Below are positions 53,801 to 64,000 of a DNA stretch of 64,000 nucleotides, one piece after another (position 1 is the stretch's first letter; each line of letters opens with the position of its first letter). Where the stretch lies: positions 62,001-126,000 of the forward strand of contig CAVQEH010000010.1 of the NCBI GenBank assembly GCA_963711455.1, in the 5' to 3' direction. The notes under the pieces are model-generated. The model had not been told where the DNA came from. It ran no database searches and saw only the letters and a program-made list of their open reading frames with translations. Position numbers and translations under genes: made by a program. The DNA comes from DATFVA01 sp963711455 (GTDB lineage: Bacteria; Bacteroidota; Ignavibacteria; Ignavibacteriales; Ignavibacteriaceae).

Positions 53801-55689
53801 ATGAAATTATTTCTACACTACTTCTTCCTTGTTATTCTTTTAGCGGTTCAATCGATCTTCCCGCAGGGGAAAGAATATATTCGGCATCATTACAATAAAC
53901 ATGAATACCGTATCGCGGTGAGGGATGGAGTGAAGCTGTTTACAGTAGTCTATACTCCGAAAGATACTTCACGGGATTACCCGGTGCTTTTGGTAAGAAC
54001 TCCTTACACAGTTACGCCTTACGGAGAAAATAATTATCCGGATAATTTTAATGAGGCTCCCGAAGAAATGGTAAAAGATGGTTATATTTTTGTGTTCCAG
54101 GATGTTCGGGGAAGATTTATGTCTGAAGGAAAGTTTATAGATATGCGTCCGTATATCCCGGATAAAAAAACAAAATATGATGTTGATGAAAGCAGCGATA
54201 CATACGATACAATAGACTGGCTTATAAAAAATATTCATCACAATAACAGCAGAGTTGGAATGTGGGGAATTTCTTATCCCGGTTTTTATGCGGCTATGGG
54301 TACAATTGATTCTCACCCGGATTTAGTTGCCGTGTCTCCCGAAGCTCCGATTGCAAACTGGTTTATAGGAGACGATATGCATCATAATGGTGCTTTATCG
54401 TTGATGTTGGATTTTGATTTCTTCTCCATATTCGGTCGTGAAAGGAATTCGCTTACAATAGATTGGCCTAAGCCTTTAGAGTATGCTTCTCCCGATGCTT
54501 ATAATTTTTTCCTCGATCTTGGACCTCTCGCTAATATCAACAAGAATTTCTTTAATAACATCATTGCATTCTGGGATTCAACAATAAACCATCCCGATTA
54601 TGATTATTACTGGAAAGCAAGAAATGATCTTCCCCATTTTAAAAACATTAAGCCTGCAGTATTAATTGTGGGCGGCTGGTATGATGCGGAAGATCTTTAT
54701 GGTACTTTACATATTTATCAATCAATTGAAGAAAAAAATCCCGGAACAAAAAATAATATTGTGATGGGTCCATGGTTCATGGAGGATGGATGCGTAGTCA
54801 AGGCGATTCTCTTGGAGATATTTCTTTTGTCACAAAGACGAGTGAATTCTTTCAGCAAAAAATGTTTATTCCTTTTTTTGAACATTACTTAAAAGGAAAA
54901 GGTGATTTTAATCAGCCGGAAGCATATATGTTTCAAACAGGATCAAATGAATGGAAGGCTTATTCATCGTGGCCGCCACCAAATGCAAAAGATAAACAGA
55001 TTTATTTTCAGGAGAATCGAAAGCTTGCTTTTTCCAAACCGGTTAATACAGATAAAAGTTATGATGAATATTTAGCCGATCCAATGAAGCCCGTTCCTTA
55101 TACAGATAAAAAAATTGATTCAAGAAAATTTTATAATCATAATTATGTGATTGAAGATCAAAGGTTTGCATCAGAAAGACCTGACGTGCTTGTTTACAGT
55201 ACTGAACCTTTGAAAAATAATGTCACAATCTCAGGACCAATGCAGGCAGAACTTTATGTTTCTACATCAGGAACCGATGCTGATTTTGTTCTGAAAATTA
55301 TTGATGAATTTCCTGCTGATGCTCCTGATCCAAAACCGAATCCGAATAATGTTGAAATGGGTGATTACCAGGAACTTGTTCGCGGAGAAATAATGAGAGG
55401 AAAATTCCGCAACAGTTTTGAGAAACCAGAACCTTTTAAACCGGATGAAGTTTCAAAAGTTGAATTCAATCTCCAGGATATAAACCATACTTTTCTTAAA
55501 GGACATAAAATAATGATCCAGGTTCAGAGCAGCTGGTTTCCTTTCTTCGACAGGAATCCCCAGACGTTTGTAGAGAATATTTATAAAGCTGAACAGAAGG
55601 ATTTTCAGAAAGCGAACATCAGGCTTTATCATTCAAAGGAATATCCATCATCGGTTCATGTAAAAATTGTAGAAGATGAAAAAAAATAA
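53801..55689 (+). pseudogene. CocE/NonD-type X-Pro dipeptidyl hydrolase, broken by one frameshift
   Basis: A signal peptide (LFLHYFFLVILLAVQSIFP) begins at ATG 53801. The N-terminal part holds an alpha/beta-hydrolase core with nucleophile motif GMWGISYPGFY and reaches GPWF at about 54775. The C-terminal part resumes in another frame as HGGWMRSQGDSLG and runs to 55689 with LQDINHTFLKGHKIMIQVQS. One missing base (a T in TGGTTTCAT-type sequence near 54775) restores a product of about 629 residues, normal for the family. As read, a 364-residue truncated product would end LNIT. Sequence error or recent decay cannot be told apart. Confidence 0.9.
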
Positions 55690-55738
55690 TTTGAATTCAT
55701 TAAAATATTCTAAAAAATAAATTCAAAGGATTAGAAAA

Positions 55739-56731
55739 ATGAAAAAAATAATTTTCAAAATTTTGCTTGTAATAATTCTGCTATCTTCTGTTTCATTTCC
55801 ACAACTTTATTATAATCACGATCCTCTTGCACATACATTTTCTATTGTCGCAAGAGATCCTAAAACAGGAGAGATGGGAGTAGCGGTTCAGTCACACTGG
55901 TTTTCAGTCGGTACAGAAGTAACCTGTGCTGAGGCAGGAGTTGGTGCGATTGCAACTCAGTCATTTGTAAATGTCTCATTTGGACCAAGAGGACTCAAAA
56001 TGTTGAAAAATGGAATGACTGCACAACAGGTTGTTGATTCTCTCTTAGCTTCTGACGACGGGAGAGAATTCAGGCAGCTTGCAGTTATTGATTCAAAAGG
56101 GAATGCCGCTTCATTTACGGGGAAAAAATGCATCCAGCCTGCCGGTAATATAGTTGGTAATAATTTTTCTGTTCAGGCAAACCTTATGATAAATGATAAA
56201 GTATGGCCTGCAATGGCAGTGGCATTTAAAAAAGCAAAGGGTCGTCTTGCAGAAAGAATGATGGCTGCGCTTGAAGCAGGGCAGAAAGCAGGAGGTGATA
56301 TCCGCGGAAAGCAATCTGCTGCTATGCTGGTGGTTAGAGGAAAATCAACCGGAAAGATATGGAAGGATAGATTGATAGATCTTCGTGTTGAAGATAGTCC
56401 TCATCCGATAAAAGAGCTGAAACGTCTTTTAAAACTTCATCGTGCTTATGAACATATGAATGCCGGAGATCTGGCAGTTGAAAAAAACAATATGCAGCTT
56501 GCACTAAAAGAATATTCAACTGCGGAAAAAATGTTTCCAAAAAATGCTGAGATGAAATACTGGCACGCAGTAACTCTTGCAAATAATGGAAAAGTCGATG
56601 AGTCGCTTCCAATCTTCATGAAAGTTTTTAAGATGGATGAGAACTATAGAACTTTAACACCGAGGCTTGTGGCACCGGGTTTGCTTACTGTTAATGAAAA
56701 AGATTTAAAACGAATAATGGAAGTGAAATAA
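55739..56731 (+). CDS. DUF1028 (Ntn-hydrolase-like) protein with C-terminal TPR
   Basis: The 330-residue protein has a signal peptide (ILLVIILLSSVSFPQ region) and a DUF1028 domain (about 25-230) with HTFSIVARDPKTGEMGVAVQSHW and VGAIATQSFVNVSFGPRG and RLAERMMAALEAGQKAGGD. The fold resembles Ntn hydrolases; family activity is not established. The C-terminus holds a TPR-like pair (MNAGDLAVEKNNMQLALKEY). It follows the CocE-like gene by 49 nt on the same strand, and may be cotranscribed. Confidence 0.85.
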   Translation: MKKIIFKILLVIILLSSVSFPQLYYNHDPLAHTFSIVARDPKTGEMGVAVQSHWFSVGTEVTCAEAGVGAIATQSFVNVSFGPRGLKMLKNGMTAQQVVDSLLASDDGREFRQLAVIDSKGNAASFTGKKCIQPAGNIVGNNFSVQANLMINDKVWPAMAVAFKKAKGRLAERMMAALEAGQKAGGDIRGKQSAAMLVVRGKSTGKIWKDRLIDLRVEDSPHPIKELKRLLKLHRAYEHMNAGDLAVEKNNMQLALKEYSTAEKMFPKNAEMKYWHAVTLANNGKVDESLPIFMKVFKMDENYRTLTPRLVAPGLLTVNEKDLKRIMEVK

Positions 56732-56784
56732 AAAAAGATTAAAAGTTCGAAAAATATTTTTCTTTTGAAGAAATTATATAGGGA

Positions 56785-56964
56785 ATGATATGGGGATTGT
56801 TGAGCTGAACAGTTATAAAATTTATTATAGGGAAAAAGGGAGAGTTAAACTTAACACTGGTCGGGATAGATATTTTTGCTGTACTTGCACTGTTCTGGTG
56901 AATCTTTTTGATAATAAATCCTCTATGGGGATTTCAATATTTTTTATTTCTCTTACTACAATAA
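56785..56964 (+). other. Membrane-protein-like frame interrupted by two TGA codons
   Basis: In the 277-nt gap after the DUF1028 gene, a frame from ATG 56785 to TAA 56962 reads MIWGLLS-TGA-TVIKFIIGKKGE, ELNLTLVGIDIFAVLALFW-TGA and IFLIINPLWGFQYFLFLLLQ. Both TGAs fall where Trp would fit, and one follows TGG. Another frame of 59 codons is open over the same span, so chance is possible. It may be a decayed small membrane protein. Confidence 0.3.
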
Positions 56965-57008
56965 TCTGACCTTTACAAAGTCAAATTCATACCCTTATAA
57001 ATAATTTT

Positions 57009-58139
57009 CTAAACAATTCCTAAAAAACTACCAAAGTTTTCAGTATTTATTATTTGAGAGAAATTAATCTTATACGAGTTCAAAAATGTGGAAGGTATTT
57101 TCTTTTTCTTATTAACATTCCAGGTAAATTCATACGCAGATAATTTTCCCTCATCTTCTTCGATATAATCAATTTCCTGCTGCTGGGAAGTTCTCCAGAA
57201 ATAAGTTTTGGGAGAAACATTTACTGCAGCATTCATTTTAAGTTTTTCAGCGATTAAAAAATTTTCCCAGAGTGCTCCCTTGTCATTTCTCAATGAAAGA
57301 TTATTAAAATTGGATACCAGGGCATTCCTTACGCCTGTATCGTAAAAGTATATCTTATGCATCTTAGTAATCTCAGTTCTTATATTACGACTGAACGGGT
57401 GAAGACGGAAAATTACAAACGCTTTTTCGAGAATGTCTAAATATTTTCTGACAGTATCTTTATCAATACCAATAGTTCCTGCAAGTTCATTGTAAGACAC
57501 TTCATAACCAATCTGTGCTGCCAGTGCCATTAAAAGCTTTTCCAGCAATTCCGGTTTCCGGATTCCTTCATAACTTAAAATATCCTTAAATAAATAACTT
57601 CTTGTAATTTCTTTGAGCAGTTCTTTTTTCTCATCAGGATTGATTACAATTTCGGGATACATTCCATAAATTATTCTTTCTTCCAAAAGACGATTCGTCT
57701 CCAGCCATCCAAATTCACTGCTTAATTCTCTCACTGAAAACGGATACAAAGTAAATTCATATTTTCTGCCTGTGAGAGGTTCATTTATTTCATTGGAAAG
57801 TTCAAATGAAGAGGACCCGGTTGCAATTACCTGTATATCTTTTAATTGATCCGCAAATAATTTAAGAGTTATACCAATGTTTTTAACACGCTGGGCTTCA
57901 TCGATCAATATAAATTTTCTCGTCCCGATTAAATTTTTAAGTTTTGTGGAAGTTGCATTTGTAAGTATGTCCCTTACATCCGGTTCATCACAATTAAAAT
58001 AAATTTGATCTTCAGGATATTGTTTCCCGATTTCTTTTATTAATGTTGTTTTACCGACCTGCCTCGCCCCGAAAATTATTATAAGTTTCCCCTTAAATAA
58101 CCTGGCTTCTATGTTATTCTGAATCTCTCTTTTAACCAT
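57009..58139 (-). CDS. AAA-type ATPase with DUF4143 domain
   Basis: The 376-residue protein has Walker A GARQVGKT (24-31), Walker B FILIDEAQRV and sensor VIATGSSSFEL, then a DUF4143 C-terminal domain (SYLFKDILSYEGIRKPELL, YFWRTSQQQEIDYIEED). This family is widespread in bacteria and archaea, often near mobile or toxin genes, and its physiological role is unclear; a nuclease-fold C-terminus (ETYFWRTS/EIDYI-like) is typical. It is a single gene between a relic and a peptidase gene. The YxxxDTGxR-type segment FYDTGVRNALV is visible. Confidence 0.92.
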   Translation of the reverse strand: MVKREIQNNIEARLFKGKLIIIFGARQVGKTTLIKEIGKQYPEDQIYFNCDEPDVRDILTNATSTKLKNLIGTRKFILIDEAQRVKNIGITLKLFADQLKDIQVIATGSSSFELSNEINEPLTGRKYEFTLYPFSVRELSSEFGWLETNRLLEERIIYGMYPEIVINPDEKKELLKEITRSYLFKDILSYEGIRKPELLEKLLMALAAQIGYEVSYNELAGTIGIDKDTVRKYLDILEKAFVIFRLHPFSRNIRTEITKMHKIYFYDTGVRNALVSNFNNLSLRNDKGALWENFLIAEKLKMNAAVNVSPKTYFWRTSQQQEIDYIEEDEGKLSAYEFTWNVNKKKKIPSTFLNSYKINFSQIINTENFGSFLGIV

Positions 58140-58302
58140 TTCTCAATATCTTTTTCGGAAAAGTTAAGATTTTTCGATCGTAATCGCAAATTCTTATAAT
58201 ATTATTCGATTATAATCGCAAATTATCATAAAAAGCGTATTTGATCCGGAGATAAGTTTCAATTTGTCATTTTCTGAAGATTGCGGCTACCAACGGAAAA
58301 AG

Positions 58303-60529
58303 TTATTTACTAAATTCTGATTTAAGAATCTCTGACGCCGAATTTATTTTTGAAGTATAATTATCCAGCACACCCGCAACAATTTTAATCTGCTTTTCGG
58401 CTTCATCCCAGTCTCTTTGTTCAATCGCTTCACGAACAGCGGGAAGAGTTTTTACTCCATAACCAGTATAAAATCCGGGTGCATAAATCTGGTGTATATA
58501 CCATGGACGACCGGGTAATCCTTCCGGCAATGTTAATGCTCTTTCGCAATGCATAAGAATTTCATTTAACTCTTTTGCTTTTTCTTCACTCAGAATGGCA
58601 TCTGTTTCTTTTAATTCTTTAACCAGTTTATCATATTCTTCAGCCGCTGCTTTCAATTTTACTTCCGCATTTTGTAAAGGTGAAAAATCAATGTAAGGTA
58701 CTTCTGTTTTTAAAGGAGGAACTATATAAGTCTTTGTGGGATCCGAAGCATATAAAAAATATTTCTTATTAATATCTTCATTAAATAATTTTGTTTCTTC
58801 CCGCATGTCATCAGTTAGCTTCATTAATTCTGAAATATACTTTGCTATTGTTTGATCTGTATTGGAAAACTTAAAAGGAAGAATCTCAGCATCAGCTAAA
58901 CGTAACATTAATCTTCCTGCTGTTTGTGCAAGCGTTACTCCATAAACATAACCCGGGTCGCCGAAGCGGGTAAAGTGATTATACGAATCATAGATAGAAT
59001 GATATTCGCCGCCATCGTCTTCACCGCCATAACCAATATTCAAACTTGCAATACCAAGATGCTGGATAAAAGGTGTGTAGTCAGATCCGGAACCCATAGC
59101 AGAAACCGGAAGATCTTCTTTTGCACGGATTTCAATTTGAGTTTCGGGTGAACCATTTACTAAAAGATAGGCACGCCGTCTTTCTATAACAGGAATTTTC
59201 ATTTCAGGATCGGCAACGTTTTCTGCAGTAAGATTCACAAAATGCTCCAAAGAATGTGAACCGCTCACGTGTAAAAATCCTCTTCCGTTGCCATCGGAAT
59301 TTATATATGCTACAGCTTTTTCTTTAAGTTCATCTGCATGAGTTTCAGCCCATTCAGTTGAACCTATTAATCCTTCTTCCTCTGCATCCCAGGCACAGTA
59401 AATCATTGTACGTTTTGGTTTCCACCCTGTGTTTACAAGCTCGCCGACTCCTCTTGCTTCTTCCATTAAAGCAACAAGTCCGCTCAACGGATCTGCTGCG
59501 CCGTTTACCCATGCATCCTGGTGGTTTCCTCTTATTATCCATTCATCAGGAAATTCACTCCCGTTTAATTTTGCAATCACATCGTGAATGGGAACCATAT
59601 TCCAGTTTGATTTTACCACAAGATGAACGACCGTTTTTCCGGGACCAAAATGATAAGTGATAGGAAGTGCGCCTCTCCAGCCTGAAGGTACGACCTGTCC
59701 TTTTAAATCTTTTAAGAAATGAATTGCATCACCATAAGAAATAGGAAGGACAGGAATTTTTGTAAATACTTTCACTTCATCCATCTTCAGTCGTTTAGCA
59801 TCCTTAGTTGCACCTACAAAGGGAGTAAGCGGATCGCCGGTATATAAAGGCATATCCATTACAGAACCTCTCTGGACTCCTTCGTCGCTTCTGTAAGCTC
59901 CCTCAGGATAAACATCTCCCTGGTAATAACCATCTTCATGAGGATCAGAATAAATGATACAGCCAATTGCTCCATGTTCCGCCGCAACTTTCGGTTTAAT
60001 TCCTCTCCAGGATTTTCCGTAACGTGCGATTACAATTTTACCACTTACATCAACTCCATTTTCTGCCAGAACATCATAATCTTCCGGAACGCCATAATTA
60101 ACATACACAAGCTCTCCGGTTACATCACCATCAATTGAATATGCATTATAAGTAGGAAGCTGTTCATCTGTCTGGGAAGAAGTTGCATCTTCTTTTAATG
60201 CAGGTTCTTTTAATGCGGCTGTGAATTTTTCGGGCAATATCATTTCCAGCACTCTTGTTTTAGGAGTAGGGAAGAGTATAGTAAATTCTTCAATGTGAGT
60301 ATCGAATCCCCAGGATTTGAAATAAACCGGCAATGTACTCCGCATTCGATTTATCATAAGCCGAACCTGCGTGATGTGGTTGAGCAGAAAGTTTTTTCAT
60401 GTACTCATCGAGATGTTTTGCGTTAAGATAAGAATCAAATTTCTTTTCTGTTTCTTTCTGATCACTGCTGGATTGGGGATAAACTGAAACTGCAAAAAGA
60501 AAAACGACTAAAATTTTTAAGTATTTCAT
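58303..60529 (-). pseudogene. Transferrin-receptor/PSMA-like M28 peptidase, broken by one frameshift
   Basis: A signal peptide (MKYLKILVVFLFAVSVYPQ) starts at 60529. The first 72 residues or so, ending YIAGLF, are in one frame; the rest, beginning SWGFDTHIEEFTILFPTPK, is in another. A one-base difference near 60319 (an extra C in the mRNA sense within TTTCAAATCC) restores one 741-residue product. The C-terminal part holds a PA domain, HQDAWVNGAADPLSG with zinc-ligand His and Asp, and WDAEEEGLIGSTEW, so the zinc peptidase core is intact. It is glutamate-carboxypeptidase-like. It is either a recent pseudogene or an error. Confidence 0.9.
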
Positions 60530-60649
60530 TTTAAAAATTCCCGGTATTATGGAATGAATTATACAAAACTCGTTGAAAATATATAAATTAACACTGAATA
60601 CAAATTTATTTATATTCATTTGAAATATTTATTTAACCGGGTACTTATA

Positions 60650-63194
60650 ATGAAAAAATATTATTTGATTTTTCTCGCATTCTTTGTCTTATCTTTTTTA
60701 TTTGCATCCCATTTCTTTCATTCATTTACTGTTATAAATAATGGTTCTGAGAAAGAAATTATGGAACCGTCTGAATGGATGATGACCCAAAGACTTTTTC
60801 CTTATATGCAGGCAGATCCTGATGTTTATTTGCAGGCGCTTAAACAAGTAAATAAAATGAAAAGTTCACTAAATAAATCGGAAGAATTGAACTGGACTTT
60901 TGCCGGACCCATTAATATTGGCGGAAGAATTACAGATATTGAGTTTAATCCTCTTGATCCGAATATCGTTTATAGTTCTGCTGCAACCGGTGGTGTTTTT
61001 AAATCAACTGATATGGGGGAAACCTGGTTCCCGGTATTTGATGATCAGGCATTTTTATCCATTGGTGATATTGCAGTAGACCCTGTTAATCCGGATATAA
61101 TTTATGTCGGCACAGGAGAAGCAAACGGCGGACATAATAATATGCCCGGCGGTGGAATGTTTAAATCTACAGATGCTGGTAATTCATGGTCTTCTATCGG
61201 CTTAGACAGTACCGAAACAATAGGTAGAGTGATAATCAATGCTTCTAATACAAATGAAATTTTTGTAGCAGCAGTCGGTTCTTATTTTGCACCGACACAC
61301 CAGAGAGGAATATTTAAAAGTACAGATGGAGGAGCCACATGGAGTCAGTCACTTTTCGTTTCAGATTCAACCGGTGCAATCGATATTGTAATGGATCCAA
61401 CAAATCCTGATTTTCTTCTTGCTGCGATGTGGGAAAGAGTAAGAAGACCAAACTCATCTCATCTTTATGGTCCTTCGAGTGGAATTTACAAATCAACTAA
61501 TAACGGAACCACATGGCAGTTGCTTGGTCCTTCCACAGGTTTACCAAATGCAGGAACCACACATGTAGGTAGAATAGGATTAGCAATTTCTAAATCTAAT
61601 CCAAACATTTCATATGCTTTATATAATGATGGTGCTGTTTATATTGGACTTTTTAAAACGACTGATTATGGTTCTACCTGGTCTAATGCCGATCCTGATA
61701 TGGAAATACTAAATGGAGTGAGTAATTTCAGTTGGTATTTCGGGCAGGTGAGAATCAATCCTACTAATCCAAATAAGATTTATGTAATGGATGTAGGTTT
61801 TATGAGTTCGAACGATGGAGGAGCTAACTGGAGCTTATCTTATCAAACTCATGTCGATCATCATGCTCTGGCTTTTAATCCGTCAAATTCAAATTACCTT
61901 ATTGATGGCGATGACGGCGGTATTTATACTTCAACAAACGGAGGTTCTTCGTGGATGGGACCGAAAGAGATGCCGAGTACCCAGTTTTATGAAATAGGTC
62001 TGGACTATAATAATCCGCAAAAATTATATGGCGGCACCCAGGATAATAATACTATTAGAACTCAAACAGGAAACCTTGATGACTGGAGTGCATTAATCGG
62101 CGGGGATGGTTTTTATGTTATAGTCGATTATACAAACCCGAATATAATTTATGCAGAATCTCAATTCGGTGCTTTGCAGAAATCAACTGACGGTGGGAAT
62201 AATTTTGATTATGCAAGAAATGGAATAAATAGTAATGAACCTACTAACTGGTCTACGCCTGTGGTGATGGATCCAAATAACAATAACGTTTTATATTATG
62301 GAACAAACAGAATTTACAGAACAACTAATGGTGCAAACAACTGGACGTCAATTAGTCCTGATCTTACTGATGACGGTCCCGGAAACGGAACAGTTTCAAC
62401 AATTGATGTAGCTCCATCAAATTCGAATGTTATTTGTGCAGGAACTGCTGACAGCCACGTTTGGATAACTACTGATTATGGAAGCACCTGGAATGATGTA
62501 TCCGGATCATTGCCATACCGATGGGTTACACGAGTGAAAGTTGATCCCAATAATGAAAATAATATTTATGCTGCCTTTTCGGGATTGAAATGGCATGATC
62601 CCCAGCCGCACGTTTTTAAGAGCACTAATAAAGGTGCAAACTGGACAGACATAAGCAGCAATCTTCCCGATGCACCCGTTAATGCATTTGCAGTTGATAA
62701 TAATGATCCCAACAGACTTTATCTTGGAAGCGACGTTGGAGCTTTTGTAAGCTTTAACGGCGGAACAAGCTGGCAGCCGATTGCAGATGGTTTACCTACC
62801 GTTTCAGTTTATGATATGAAAATTCATCCTGTTGAAAATTATCTTGCAATCGGAACACACGGACGTTCTATGTATAAAATTGATTTAAGCCAGTTGGTTG
62901 ATGTAAAACTGGAACCGGCTAAAATAAATGATTTTAAATTATTGCAGAACTATCCTAACCCGTTTAACCCGTCAACAACAATTATCATATGTCAGTTGGC
63001 AGTATCGCAATTTGTAACGCTTAAGGTTTATGATGTTCTTGGGAAAGAAGTCGCCACTTTGGTTAATGAGGAGAAATCACCTGGGTAATATTCGGTAAAT
63101 TTTAATGGTAGAAATCTTGCAAGCGGAATATACTTTTACAGGTTGCAGAGCGGGGAATTTACAAGCAGTAAGAAAAATGATTTTGATGAAGTGA
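60650..63194 (+). pseudogene. BNR/Asp-box surface protein with T9SS sorting domain, damaged at the C-terminus
   Basis: A signal-anchor-like N-terminus (YYLIFLAFFVLSFLFASHFF) begins at ATG 60650; a longer TTG reading starts at 60620. The body holds Asp-box units (VFKSTDMGETWFP, IYKSTNNGTTWQL, ITTDYGSTWNDV) of a beta-propeller resembling sortilin/VPS10 types. The sorting domain begins LLQNYPNPFNPSTTI, but an in-frame TAA (63086-63088) stops translation after EEKSPG. The same frame continues YSVNFNGRNLASGIYFYRLQ, and a one-base insertion in AGAAAAATG then shifts the terminal KKMILMK. The stop therefore removes most of the sorting signal. Confidence 0.85.
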
Positions 63195-63475
63195 GCGGTT
63201 GTATTAATCCAGATTTTTGAAATCCGGAATATCTAAGTCTTAACTAAGTGGGAACTTTTATCTTTTAATAGAGGTTATACAAAGTCTTCCGATATATTGG
63301 TACAGAAAAAATTTCATCTCGTATTTCATGTAATGATTAAATAACAAACAAATCATCTGGTCTTTCAACTTGTTTCTGCTTAAAATAGCCGAAAAATAAA
63401 TTTCTTATTTGTGGTCATTAACAGAGAACCTATTTGGGCGCAGCTTGGTGCTAAGAAATTAAATATTGATTAATC

Positions 63476-64000
63476 TTATCGAAGAATTAACATCTTCTTT
63501 TGGCCGGCTAGTCGATTGTTTATTTTTAAAACACAATAGTAAATACCACTAGAGACGGAAATACACCCTTGACTGTTTCCATCCCAAACAATTTTATGAT
63601 TGCCTGCAGACTGATCGTCTTTTACCAATGTTCGAAGTAATCTACCGAGATTATCATATATCTCAATTATAACATAAGAATGATTTTGTATAAAATAATT
63701 TATAACTGTAGACGAATTGAATGGGTTAGGATAAACATCAATATGAATTTGCGGTTTCTGTTGTTGAAAATCACTATTAACAACCTCTGTAACTTTGTAG
63801 TCGAAAAGCATACAATTCGACAAATATCCCCCAGCACTATAACTATATCCTCCAGATAGAAGAACTTTTCCATTTGAGAGCAAAATAGCTGAATGGGAAT
63901 TAACATCATATTGTAAAGAATCTGTTAAAGACCATTTTTCTGTCATTGGATCATAAATCTCACATTGCCTCGATAAACCTTGTGAACCGATTACTAATAC
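63476..64000 (-). CDS. Kelch-repeat-like protein with T9SS sorting domain (C-terminal part)
   Basis: The gene runs off the right edge; 174 C-terminal residues are present. Kelch-like units read QCEIYDPMTEKWSLTDS and NGKVLLSGGYSYSAGGYLS. The end is a type A sorting domain, here VYPNPFNSSTVINYFI, YDNLGRLLRTLVKDDQS and SGIYYCVLKIN. An ATG at 63946 is inside the kelch region and is not the true start, because the same open frame continues to the window edge. It should be a T9SS cargo surface protein. Confidence 0.87.
   Translation of the reverse strand, partial: VLVIGSQGLSRQCEIYDPMTEKWSLTDSLQYDVNSHSAILLSNGKVLLSGGYSYSAGGYLSNCMLFDYKVTEVVNSDFQQQKPQIHIDVYPNPFNSSTVINYFIQNHSYVIIEIYDNLGRLLRTLVKDDQSAGNHKIVWDGNSQGCISVSSGIYYCVLKINNRLAGQKKMLILR

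Noticed and set aside
56785..56964. TGA reassigned to Trp or selenocysteine genome-wide
   Set aside because: Intact genes here stop with TGA (gcvH, panD and the gene at 25802-26059), and no SECIS-like hairpin was seen.
1..64000. CRISPR arrays, rRNA, tRNA genes, IS ends or phage modules
   Set aside because: No repeat-spacer pattern, no tRNA cloverleaf, no transposase or integrase motif was seen by eye on either strand; a covariance or profile search would settle it.

Overview
The window comes from a low-GC, Gram-negative bacterium of the Bacteroidota/Chlorobi side, most likely the Ignavibacteria. The main clue is a set of secreted proteins ending in a type A sorting domain of the type IX secretion system (T9SS), with the core NYPNPFNPST-I-Y typical of that group. 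Other clues are a TonB-dependent receptor with a carboxypeptidase-regulatory-like N-terminus, coiled-coil and LysM envelope proteins, and frequent TTG starts. Assignment to Ignavibacteria is an inference from motif style; no rRNA or tRNA gene was found.

Positions 1-33300 are a dense core-genome stretch. In order: the end of accB with accC and gcvH; guaA, a TPR protein, an LpoA-like TPR/LivK protein and radC; two small envelope proteins; phoH; mazG (minus); a RidA-family gene, panD, a LytR_C protein, rsfS and argS; a minus-strand block comF / VWA membrane protein / phzF-like / surE; a lipoprotein gene broken by one in-frame stop; pgeF-like, EamA, folB, folK, deoxynucleoside kinase, a small membrane protein, GT9 and Ppx/GppA as one tight run; lepA, lepB and a T9SS subtilase; an O-methyltransferase; MarR and YigZ-family genes.

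Positions 33300-64000 are more accessory: an aquaporin, a gene-poor 0.95 kb stretch, a small protein/nucleotidyltransferase pair, uvrA, a TonB receptor with a small exported partner, a T9SS cluster (cupredoxin plus two beta-propeller-like proteins), two aldo/keto reductases, an MDR oxidoreductase, a TauE/SafE exporter, an RNase Z-like hydrolase, a CocE-type hydrolase, a DUF1028 protein, a DUF4143 ATPase, an M28 peptidase and two more T9SS cargo genes.

I see no phage, IS element, CRISPR array or defence island, and no clear undescribed multi-gene system. The strongest signals are: (1) radC has no ATG, GTG or TTG in front of its conserved N-terminus and probably starts at ATC or ATT; (2) many otherwise well-conserved accessory genes carry single lesions (in-frame TAA, 1-nt indels), which means either recent decay or sequence error; (3) two T9SS paralogues share a four-copy heptanucleotide tandem repeat at the same internal position; (4) a small protein/nucleotidyltransferase pair overlaps by 59 nt; (5) a nested hairpin terminator and a palindrome-rich leader precede an MDR oxidoreductase gene.
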